A stretch of 64,000 nt of DNA from CAVSVP01 sp963731125 (GTDB lineage Bacteria > Pseudomonadota > Gammaproteobacteria > Competibacterales > Competibacteraceae), in assembly GCA_963731125.1 (NCBI GenBank), contig CAVSVP010000008.1, positions 620,001-684,000 on the forward strand, in the 5' to 3' direction. Shown here piece by piece: positions 26,270 to 33,442 of the stretch. The number at the start of each line of letters is the position of its first letter. Within the stretch, counting starts at the first letter, position 1. Below the pieces are notes generated by a model. It did no database searches. It saw nothing but the letters and a program-made list of their open reading frames with translations, and was not told the origin of the DNA. The translations under genes were made by a program, and so were the position numbers.

Positions 26270-27457
26270 TCAAGCCTCCAGTAAGCCATAAACCCGCTCC
26301 CAGGCGATTTGGCGGGCTTGCAAATCAGTTTCGAAAACGACACTTAGCGAGGCGACTTCGGTTACCGGCATCTGTTCCAAGGTATATTCGATAACCAGAG
26401 AAATATCCGTGAAACGGATCTGGCTTTCCAGAAACGCTTGTACGGCAACTTCGTTGGCGGCATTGAGGATAACCGATGCCGTTCCGCCAGCGCTCAGGGC
26501 CGCAAACGCCAGGCGCAAACACGGGAACCTTGCTAAATCTGGAGCCTGGAAGTCAAGACATTCCACTTGCAAGAAGTTCAGCGACGGTACACCGGCATGC
26601 ATACGCTGTGGCCAGGCCAAAGCATGGGCAATGGGGGTACGCATATCAGGATTGCCCAATTGTGCCAGCACCGAACCATCCGCATATTCCACCATCGAAT
26701 GGATGATGCTTTGTGGATGAACTACCACCTGAACTTGCTCGGGTGCGGCGTTAAACAGCCAACAGGCTTCGATGACTTCCAGTCCTTTATTCATCATGGT
26801 CGCGGAGTCTACGGAAATTTTCCGTCCCATGTTCCAGTTTGGATGGGCACAGGCCTGTTCAGGAGTGACGGTAGGCAGTTGTGCCAGAGGCGTTTTCCGA
26901 AAGGGTCCTCCGGAACCGGTGAGCAAAATTCGGGTGATTCCCGCCTGGCTAAGATCGCCACGAAAGCCGTGCGGCGGCAGACATTGAAATAACGCATTAT
27001 GTTCGCTGTCAATGGGTAGCAATTCAGCGCCATGACGATGTACTTCGTCCATAAAAAGGCGCCCGGCCATGACCAAGGCTTCTTTGTTTGCCAGCAGCAC
27101 GCGTTTGCCGGCACGCGCGGCGGCTAACGTTGGTTTTAGCCCGGCGGCTCCGACAATAGCCGCCATCACATAATGAGCCTGAGGTAATGTGGCAGCGGTT
27201 TCCAGACCTGCCAAACCGGCCAGTACTTCAGTGTCTAAACCGGCTGCACTTAAGTGCTCACGCAGCTGCTGAGCCGCTGTAGCATCCCCCATAACGGCAT
27301 AATCAGGTTGCCACGCAAGGCATTGCTGGTAAAGCATTTCTACACTTCGATTGGCCGTTAGCGCGGTAATTCGAAAGCGCTCGGGATGTAGCCGCAATAC
27401 CTCTAAAGTGCTAATTCCAATGGAGCCGGTGGAGCCCAATATGGTAACGCCGATCAT
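26270..27457 (-). CDS. dxr: 1-deoxy-D-xylulose 5-phosphate reductoisomerase
   Basis: Second step of the MEP isoprenoid pathway, feeding the undecaprenyl carrier made by neighbouring uppS. The ATG at 27457 is chosen because GAGGAA lies 8 bases upstream and the product then begins with the NADPH-binding motif MIGVTILGSTGSIG; the frame extends 11 codons further. The 395 residues include LANKEALVMAG, the metal-binding PIDSEHNA and the flexible loop MNKGLEVIEA. Complete. Confidence 0.96.
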   Translation of the reverse strand: MIGVTILGSTGSIGISTLEVLRLHPERFRITALTANRSVEMLYQQCLAWQPDYAVMGDATAAQQLREHLSAAGLDTEVLAGLAGLETAATLPQAHYVMAAIVGAAGLKPTLAAARAGKRVLLANKEALVMAGRLFMDEVHRHGAELLPIDSEHNALFQCLPPHGFRGDLSQAGITRILLTGSGGPFRKTPLAQLPTVTPEQACAHPNWNMGRKISVDSATMMNKGLEVIEACWLFNAAPEQVQVVVHPQSIIHSMVEYADGSVLAQLGNPDMRTPIAHALAWPQRMHAGVPSLNFLQVECLDFQAPDLARFPCLRLAFAALSAGGTASVILNAANEVAVQAFLESQIRFTDISLVIEYTLEQMPVTEVASLSVVFETDLQARQIAWERVYGLLEA

Positions 27458-27473
27458 CGGGGGTTCCTCGTGT

Positions 27474-28274
27474 TCATAACGAAAAGCCATATAGGCCTAG
27501 CAGGAAAATAGGGGCGGCGGCCGTTAAGCTATCCACGCGGTCCAAGATACCGCCATGCCCCGGTAGTAGGTGACCGCTGTCCTTAGTGTGATACTGGCGT
27601 TTTAGCATGCTTTCCAGGAGGTCCCCAACAACGGAAAACGAAACGGTGATGACGCAGATGAGAATAAAAGCACCCCATCGCCTTACACCGAGAGACACAG
27701 CACCGGCTCCAGCGACTGCCAAAGTGACTGTGAGGGCGCCAACCACACCTTCCCAGGTTTTCCCCGGGCTGATACGCGGTGCGAGTTTGGTACGGCCCCA
27801 GCGGCGACCCACAAAGTAAGCTCCACTGTCGGCGATCCAAATCAGGAGCAATAGAAACAGGGCGTAGCGGGGACCATAATCGGGTGTACTGTGCAGATTC
27901 ATTAAAGCCACCCAAGCCGGTATCAGCGTTAAAAGCCCGGCTAAGGCCCACGTACGAACGGGAAAAGGCAGGGTATTGACGGCATAGCGCCGTAACCACG
28001 TGATGACCAGGCACCAGAAAAGACTCGCAGTAATCAGTATCATTCCGATAAACATCGAATTGTCCAGCAAAGACCAGGCGGCGCTGATCAGCGCCGCCAT
28101 GAGTGTGCAGAAAATAAACCGCCCCGTGCGGAATAGCAGACTGCTCCATTCCCAGGCTCCTAACAACACAACCATCAGTAGCGTAACGCCGAACCACAGG
28201 GTAGAGAGCTTTAAGGTAATCCAAACAATGAGAGTTCCCAGGGTGGCAGCAGTAAGGAGGCGTTGTTTAAGCAC
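27474..28274 (-). CDS. cdsA: Phosphatidate cytidylyltransferase
   Basis: Makes CDP-diacylglycerol, the precursor of all phospholipids, in the inner membrane. I choose the GTG at 28274 because AGGA sits 7 bases upstream and it avoids overlap with uppS; an ATG 20 codons earlier would overlap uppS by 44 bp. The 266 residues hold seven or so hydrophobic helices, and the family signature SPGKTWEGVVGA with the C-terminal DLLESMLKRQ...KDSGHLLPGHGG region containing the catalytic DxxxSxxKR-like and HGGxxDRxDS motifs. Confidence 0.94.
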   Translation of the reverse strand: MLKQRLLTAATLGTLIVWITLKLSTLWFGVTLLMVVLLGAWEWSSLLFRTGRFIFCTLMAALISAAWSLLDNSMFIGMILITASLFWCLVITWLRRYAVNTLPFPVRTWALAGLLTLIPAWVALMNLHSTPDYGPRYALFLLLLIWIADSGAYFVGRRWGRTKLAPRISPGKTWEGVVGALTVTLAVAGAGAVSLGVRRWGAFILICVITVSFSVVGDLLESMLKRQYHTKDSGHLLPGHGGILDRVDSLTAAAPIFLLGLYGFSL

Positions 28275-28290
28275 TATTATCCTGTTCCAC

Positions 28291-29037
28291 CTACTCGTCG
28301 CTGATACGGCCGAATCGGCGCTGTCGTTTAGCAAAAGAGGCGCAGGCCTGATTCAGATCCGCGATATCGTAATCTGGCCAGAGTTGTTCGGTGAAATACA
28401 GTTCCGTATATGCCATTTGCCAGAGCAGAAAGTTGCTGATTCGCTGCTCGCCGCCAGTGCGAATAAAGAGATCCGGCTCAGGTAAATCGGAGAGACACAA
28501 GCGGTTTTGCAGTTGCTCGGGCATAATATCTGTCGGCGTTAGTTTTGCCTCCAAGACATCCCGCGCCAGCTGCCGTGCTGCCTGAACGATATCCCAACGA
28601 CCGCCGTAATTGGCGGCGATGATCAAGGTCATGGCAGTATTGCCAGCAGTCTGAGTTTCTGCCTGATGCATATAAGACTGCAAAATTTCTGCAAAGGCAG
28701 TACGGTCGCCGATAAACCGTACACGGATATTGTTAGCGTGGAGCTGGGCGACTTCGGTGCGCAACGTATTCAGAAAAAGCTCCATTAGCAGATTGACTTC
28801 CTTGGGAGGTCGCTGCCAGTTTTCGCTACTAAATGCAAACAAGGTAAGCACGCTAACGCCGCGTTCGACGCAAGCTCGCACAATGCGCAGTACTGCTTTG
28901 GCTCCTTCGCGATGCCCGGCGGGACGCGGCAACAAGCGCTTTCTGGCCCAGCGCCCATTGCCATCCATGACAATGGCTATATGTTGCGGAATATCTGTTT
29001 TTTTTTTCGGGACAGACTGGCTGTTATCACCGGCCAT
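28291..29037 (-). CDS. uppS: Undecaprenyl diphosphate synthase
   Basis: Cis-prenyltransferase making the C55 lipid carrier for peptidoglycan and O-antigen. Conserved region I HIAIVMDGNGRWA includes the catalytic aspartate, with further landmarks FAFSSENWQRP and the C-terminal PEPDLFIRTGGEQRISNFLLWQ. The ATG at 29037 is likelier than the TTG nine codons upstream, which lacks a ribosome site; the initiation signal is weak either way. About 248 residues, typical. Confidence 0.95.
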   Translation of the reverse strand: MAGDNSQSVPKKKTDIPQHIAIVMDGNGRWARKRLLPRPAGHREGAKAVLRIVRACVERGVSVLTLFAFSSENWQRPPKEVNLLMELFLNTLRTEVAQLHANNIRVRFIGDRTAFAEILQSYMHQAETQTAGNTAMTLIIAANYGGRWDIVQAARQLARDVLEAKLTPTDIMPEQLQNRLCLSDLPEPDLFIRTGGEQRISNFLLWQMAYTELYFTEQLWPDYDIADLNQACASFAKRQRRFGRISDE

Positions 29038-29112
29038 GGCAGTAATCCATAAACTTTTTTTCAATAGACTGATGCGTGTCGCAATCGTTGGCTGGTGCTG
29101 CCTGAAAACCGC

Positions 29113-29670
29113 TCATATTTCCATGAGTTCGGTTTCTTTAGTCTCCAGTACCTTATCCACTTCCTGAATGTACTTATCGGTCAATTTCTGAATGGCTTCC
29201 TGGGCACGTCGCTCCTCGTCTTCGGTGATCTCTTTTTCCTTGAGCAACTGTTTAAAATCGGCATTGGCATCACGGCGAATGTTACGAATAGCTACGCGCG
29301 CGCCTTCACCTTCCTGCCGCACCACTTTTACCATATCGCGGCGGCGTTCTTCGGTCAAAGGCGGTAGAGGAATGCGAATGACGGTACCGGAAGTGGCTGG
29401 ATTAAGCCCTAACTCGGAGGTCAGAATGGCCTTCTCAACGGTGGCTACCATATTCTTTTCCCAAGGGGTGACCACCAAAGTACGAGCATCGCCGACGGTA
29501 ACTGAAGCGACCTGGTTCACAGGCACCTCGGAGCCATAATAGTTAACGGTAATGTGGTCCAGCAGACTGGTATGAGCACGTCCGGTGCGCAGCTTAACCA
29601 GTTCTTGCTTTAGGCTTTCAACGCTCTTTGCCATGCGTGCAGCGGCGTCATTCTTAATGTCTTCTATCAT
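29113..29670 (-). CDS. frr: Ribosome recycling factor
   Basis: Splits post-termination ribosomes together with EF-G. The 185-residue protein has the standard length and conserved runs such as LRTGRAHTSLLD, PPLTEERR and the C-terminal KETELMEI. It follows pyrH by 6 bp and precedes uppS by 75 bp, the usual order. Confidence 0.97.
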   Translation of the reverse strand: MIEDIKNDAAARMAKSVESLKQELVKLRTGRAHTSLLDHITVNYYGSEVPVNQVASVTVGDARTLVVTPWEKNMVATVEKAILTSELGLNPATSGTVIRIPLPPLTEERRRDMVKVVRQEGEGARVAIRNIRRDANADFKQLLKEKEITEDEERRAQEAIQKLTDKYIQEVDKVLETKETELMEI

Positions 29671-29676
29671 AAGTCG

Positions 29677-30402
29677 CTAACCCTTCACCACAGTTGTTCC
29701 CACGTCTTCCCCGCACACGACCCGGACTAAATCACCTAGGCGATTGATGTTAAAAACTTTAAGAGGCATCATATGTTCTCGGCACATAACGATGGCGGTG
29801 GCGTCCATGACCTTGAGTTTCCGGTACAGGACTTCGTCGTAGGTCAATTGTGCATAACGCTTAGCATCCAATACCTTAATGGGATCTGCCGAATAAATAC
29901 CGTCCACTTTGGTGGCTTTCAGCATTACCTCGGCATTGATTTCGATAGCTCTTAGGCTAGCAGCAGAATCAGTGGTGAAAAAGGGATTACCGGTGCCGGC
30001 GGCAAAAATAACAACTCTGCCTTTTTCCAGATGCCTGATGGCGCGGCGTCGGATATAGTCTTCACAGACTTCATTGATGCGGATGGCCGACATGACGCGG
30101 GCATAAATACCGTCGCGCTCCAGCGCATCCTGCATTGCCAAGGAATTCATAACCGTGGCCAACATACCCATATGATCGGCAGTCACTCGATCCATACCAG
30201 CCTCAGCAAGTCCGGCGCCCCGGAACAAGTTACCGCCACCAATCACAACGCCAATTTGCACCCCCAAACGATTCAGCTGCCCCACCTCGTCGGCAATACG
30301 GCTAATTGCTTGGGGGTCAATGCCATATTCACCTTCACCCAGTAAAGCTTCACCGCTCAGTTTTAGAAGAATCCTTTTAAAAACCGCTCTTGGTTCTTGC
30401 AT
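29677..30402 (-). CDS. pyrH: Uridylate kinase
   Basis: Phosphorylates UMP to UDP; a hexameric amino-acid-kinase-fold enzyme. The 241 residues include RILLKLSGEALLGE at the N-terminus, the glycine-rich GVVIGGGNLFRG, and the DHMGMLATVMN segment. It lies between tsf and frr. A 142-bp gap to tsf shows no clear terminator or promoter. Confidence 0.97.
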   Translation of the reverse strand: MQEPRAVFKRILLKLSGEALLGEGEYGIDPQAISRIADEVGQLNRLGVQIGVVIGGGNLFRGAGLAEAGMDRVTADHMGMLATVMNSLAMQDALERDGIYARVMSAIRINEVCEDYIRRRAIRHLEKGRVVIFAAGTGNPFFTTDSAASLRAIEINAEVMLKATKVDGIYSADPIKVLDAKRYAQLTYDEVLYRKLKVMDATAIVMCREHMMPLKVFNINRLGDLVRVVCGEDVGTTVVKG

Positions 30403-30544
30403 GAGGGGTTCCTAGTCGTCATCACTCAGCAAAGGTAAAAATTGTACAGCTTTTCCATGAGATAGTCAGCCTTTATTCACGCTACACTGAGCCGCAACGT
30501 TCTAGAAATTCTCTTTCCCGGCATGCGCAACAACCGTAGGCGTA

Positions 30545-31429
30545 TCAACTGCCGCGGGCCTGAGCCATCACCTCTGAAACGAAATCATCCGCTTTTTTCT
30601 CGATACCCTCGCCGAGTTCAAAACGTGCAAAACGAACGACCCGGGCGTTAGTCTTTTGCAGCAATTGGGCAACACTTTGGTCAGGATCCTTCACAAAAGG
30701 TTGTCCAAGCAAAGTCACTTCTTCCAAATATTTGCGCAGCCGCCCGGCAACGATCTTTTCAATGATATTGGCCGGTTTCCCACTGCTAGTCGCCTGAGCC
30801 GTAAAAATATCGCGCTCTTTGGCAATCAGTTCAGCAGGCACCTGGTCGGCGTCAACACACAGTGGTTTACTGGCCGCGACATGCATTGCGATATCTTTCG
30901 CCAGTTCCGCACTGCCGCTTTCCATTTCCACTAAAACCCCGATGCGCCCGCTATGGGAGTAACTGTTTAGCACTCCCTGCGCAGTGGCAAAACAGGCGAA
31001 GCGACGCACAGTAATGTTCTCGCCAAGCTTCGCAATCAGTTCGCGGCGAACTTGTTCAACCCTCCGACCGTTGTCCAGAAGCGATTCCAGCAAAGTGGTA
31101 AGGTCGGGAAAATCATGGTGAACAACGAGATCGGCAATGGCGTTAGCGAACTGCTGAAAATCCTCGCCCTTGGCAACAAAATCGGTCTCGCAATTTACTT
31201 CCACCATGGCAATGGTTTTAGTGTCCTGCGCTTGGTGGATGGCGATCAGACCTTCGGCAGCAATGCGACCGGCCTTCTTGTCCGCCTTGGCTAGGCCAGC
31301 CTTCCGCATAAGCTCGATTGCCGCCTCAATATCACCATTGCTTTCTTGTAGAGCCTTTTTACATTCCATCATGCCAGAGCCAGTGCGATCTCGGAGTTCT
31401 TTAACAAGAGCCGCCGTAATTTGTACCAT
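30545..31429 (-). CDS. tsf: Translation elongation factor Ts
   Basis: Guanine nucleotide exchange factor for EF-Tu. The 294 residues begin with the UBA-like domain (VKELRDRTGSGMMECKKAL) and include the core TDFVAKGEDFQQFA; TDFV carries the residues that dislodge the nucleotide magnesium. It is downstream of rpsB in the usual pair, with a strong hairpin between them. Confidence 0.97.
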   Translation of the reverse strand: MVQITAALVKELRDRTGSGMMECKKALQESNGDIEAAIELMRKAGLAKADKKAGRIAAEGLIAIHQAQDTKTIAMVEVNCETDFVAKGEDFQQFANAIADLVVHHDFPDLTTLLESLLDNGRRVEQVRRELIAKLGENITVRRFACFATAQGVLNSYSHSGRIGVLVEMESGSAELAKDIAMHVAASKPLCVDADQVPAELIAKERDIFTAQATSSGKPANIIEKIVAGRLRKYLEEVTLLGQPFVKDPDQSVAQLLQKTNARVVRFARFELGEGIEKKADDFVSEVMAQARGS

Positions 31430-31476
31430 GTTTTCTTACCTCAATTTCGCTTTCGGAGGGAATGACGCATGCCACA

Positions 31477-31503
31477 AGGCCCGCGGTCACGACCGCCGGG
31501 CCT
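31477..31503 (-). terminator. GC-rich hairpin between rpsB and tsf
   Basis: AGGCCCGCGGTC (31477-31488) pairs with GACCGCCGGGCCT (31491-31503), a 12-bp stem with one bulged base and a tight loop. No T-run follows on the minus strand. In E. coli the rpsB-tsf space also has a partial terminator; an attenuating or processing role, lowering tsf relative to rpsB, is a reasonable inference. Confidence 0.5.
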
Positions 31504-31529
31504 GCGGCGTTAAGTTAAGGGAATGCTAA

Positions 31530-32300
31530 CTAGCTGACAGACGCATCGTCGCTGGTGACGGTGGGAGCCTCTTCGCGCACTTCGACAAATTCTTCCTCGT
31601 CGCTTTCCATCCGCTGCGCGGCAGTACGTCCTTCCAGTACGGCTGTGGCAGCACCATCCACGTATAACTGGATAGCGCGAATAGCGTCGTCGTTACCGGG
31701 TATCACGTAATCCACACCCTCCGGGGAATTATTGGTATCCACAACACCGACAACCGGGATGCTTAGTTTTACGGCTTCTTGAATGGCAATCTTCTCGTGC
31801 CCTACGTCGATGACAAACAGTGCATCGGGCAAGCTGTTCATCTCTTTAATGCCGCCTAAGCTGCGTTCCAGTTTATCCATCTCCCGTTTAACCATAATGA
31901 CCTCTTTCTTGGCGAGTCGCTCGAAGCTGCCGTCTCGCGCCATGATCTCCAAGTCTTTTAAACGCTTAATGGATTGCCGCACGGTCTTGAAGTTGGTCAG
32001 CATCCCTCCCAGCCAGCGATGATTGACATAGGGCATGGCGCAGCGAATGGCGGCTTCGGCCGCGGCTTCACGGGCGGCACGCTTAGTGCCGACAAATAAA
32101 ATCTTGCCCCCTTTTGCGGCCAGTTTGCCGATAAAATTCGTTGCCTCATTGTACATTGGCAAGGTCTTTTCCAGATTCACAATATGAATCTTGCTGCGTG
32201 CCCCGAAAATATAGGGGGCCATTTTGGGATTCCAATAGCGGGTTTGGTGGCCGAAATGTACGCCGGCTTCCAGCATCTGTCGCATGGAAACAGTTGCCAT
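31530..32300 (-). CDS. rpsB: Small ribosomal subunit protein uS2
   Basis: Ribosomal protein S2, 256 residues. The N-terminus MRQMLEAGVHFGHQTRYWNPKM and internal PYVNHRWLGGMLTN are diagnostic. The acidic C-terminal tail (SDEEEFVEVREE) extends slightly past the E. coli protein. It heads the tsf-pyrH-frr series and has a structured leader and a GC-rich-discriminator promoter upstream. Confidence 0.98.
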   Translation of the reverse strand: MATVSMRQMLEAGVHFGHQTRYWNPKMAPYIFGARSKIHIVNLEKTLPMYNEATNFIGKLAAKGGKILFVGTKRAAREAAAEAAIRCAMPYVNHRWLGGMLTNFKTVRQSIKRLKDLEIMARDGSFERLAKKEVIMVKREMDKLERSLGGIKEMNSLPDALFVIDVGHEKIAIQEAVKLSIPVVGVVDTNNSPEGVDYVIPGNDDAIRAIQLYVDGAATAVLEGRTAAQRMESDEEEFVEVREEAPTVTSDDASVS

Positions 32301-32395
32301 ATCATACTCCTCTAAGTTCAGGGTTAAGCCTCCATACGTCCCAGGCAGCGACCTCTACAGGGCACCCGGCTGCTTGTGTCGACGTATGTGAGTAG
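32301..32395 (-). ncRNA. Structured rpsB 5' leader, possible S2 autoregulatory element
   Basis: On the minus strand the leader can fold into nested stems: CATACGTC (32381-32388) with GACGTATG (32333-32340), and inside it GCAGC (32369-32373) with GCTGC (32345-32349). AGAGGAG just before the ATG is the ribosome site. Autogenous control of rpsB by S2 through its leader is known in gammaproteobacteria; that this fold does it is inference. Confidence 0.5.
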
Positions 32396-32423
32396 TTAGT
32401 GGATTTGCCTTATCGGCGCGCGC

Positions 32424-32453
32424 TTTATAACATGGAAAGCTTGCCGACGACAA
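32424..32453 (-). promoter_or_regulatory. Candidate sigma-70 promoter for rpsB
   Basis: On the minus strand TTGTCG (32448-32453) and TATAAA (32424-32429) are 18 bp apart (17 bp to the alternative TTATAA). The bases just downstream are GCGCGCGCCG; such a GC-rich discriminator is the known signature of ribosomal promoters repressed by ppGpp. Position, about 120 bp before the start codon, suits the folded leader. Confidence 0.55.
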
Positions 32454-32520
32454 ATGAACTAGTGACTCTCTGACATTGTCCGTCTTGTGGAGTTGCAATT
32501 GGCTATGATTTCACCGATCC

Positions 32521-32624
32521 GCCTAGTGGATTGTCTAGGTTCAAAATTGTGCAGTCGCAGCCCGTTTTTTCAGTAAAATTTGGCTCTTGTAACTCACAAT
32601 ATTTCTGTTGACAGTCCACTAGGC
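32521..32624. repeat. 104-bp element with 15-bp terminal inverted repeats
   Basis: GCCTAGTGGATTGTC (32521-32535) and GACAGTCCACTAGGC (32610-32624) are inverted copies with one mismatch. The right arm ends 14 bp before the map start codon, so it borders the ribosome site. No coding frame and no clear target duplication is seen. It could be a small non-autonomous transposon remnant or a regulatory palindrome in the rpsB/map divergent region. Confidence 0.6.
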
Positions 32625-32638
32625 AGGAAAACTACTTG

Positions 32639-33406
32639 ATGAGTATTCACATTAAAACGCCCGAAGAAATAGAGAAAATGCGGATTGCCGGTCGCTTGGC
32701 TGCCGATGTGTTGGCCATGATTCGTCCTTATGTACAGGAGGGAATCACCACCGAGGAATTGGATCGGATTTGTCATGATTATATTGTCAACGAGCAACAG
32801 GCAATTCCAGCCCCCCTTAACTACCGGGGGTTTCCCAAGTCCATCTGCACTTCTGTCAATCATGTCGTCTGTCATGGCATTCCGGGAAAAAAGCGTTTGA
32901 AACGAGGCGATGTCTTAAATATCGATGTGACTGTGATTAAGGACGGTTTTCATGGTGATACCAGCAAGATGTTCTTTGTAGGCGACCCTTCCGTGATTGC
33001 ACGTCGTGTCTGTAAAGTCGCCCATGAATGCCTTGACATTGGTATCGAGATGGTAAGACCCGGTGCCCGTCTGGGCGATATCGGCTACGCTATCCAAAAG
33101 CATGCCGAAGCCGATAATTGTACTGTGGTCCGAGAGTATTGCGGACATGGTATTGGGCGTGTCTTTCATGAGGAACCTCAAGTATTGCATTACGGGAATC
33201 CGGGCGAAGGCGTAACGTTGGTACCGGGGATGACGTTTACCATTGAACCCATGATTAATGCGGGTAAGCGTTATACAAAACTGCTTCCCGATGGTTGGAC
33301 CGTGGTCACCAAGGATCACAGTATTTCCGCTCAGTGGGAGCATACGATTCTGGTGACCGAGAGCGGTTATGAAGTTCTCACTCTGCGTCCAGGTGATCCT
33401 TTATAA
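32639..33406 (+). CDS. map: Methionine aminopeptidase, type I
   Basis: Removes the initiator methionine. From the ATG at 32639 (AGGAAA upstream) the protein has 255 residues. Metal ligands are visible in NIDVTVIKDGFHGDTSK (two aspartates), GHGIGRVFHEEP (histidine), TIEPMIN (glutamate) and SAQWEHT (glutamate after QW). It diverges from rpsB and precedes glnD, the common gammaproteobacterial order. Confidence 0.97.
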   Translation: MSIHIKTPEEIEKMRIAGRLAADVLAMIRPYVQEGITTEELDRICHDYIVNEQQAIPAPLNYRGFPKSICTSVNHVVCHGIPGKKRLKRGDVLNIDVTVIKDGFHGDTSKMFFVGDPSVIARRVCKVAHECLDIGIEMVRPGARLGDIGYAIQKHAEADNCTVVREYCGHGIGRVFHEEPQVLHYGNPGEGVTLVPGMTFTIEPMINAGKRYTKLLPDGWTVVTKDHSISAQWEHTILVTESGYEVLTLRPGDPL

Positions 33407-33442
33407 GAATGGTGACAGGACAGTTTTTGGACTGACGTCGTT

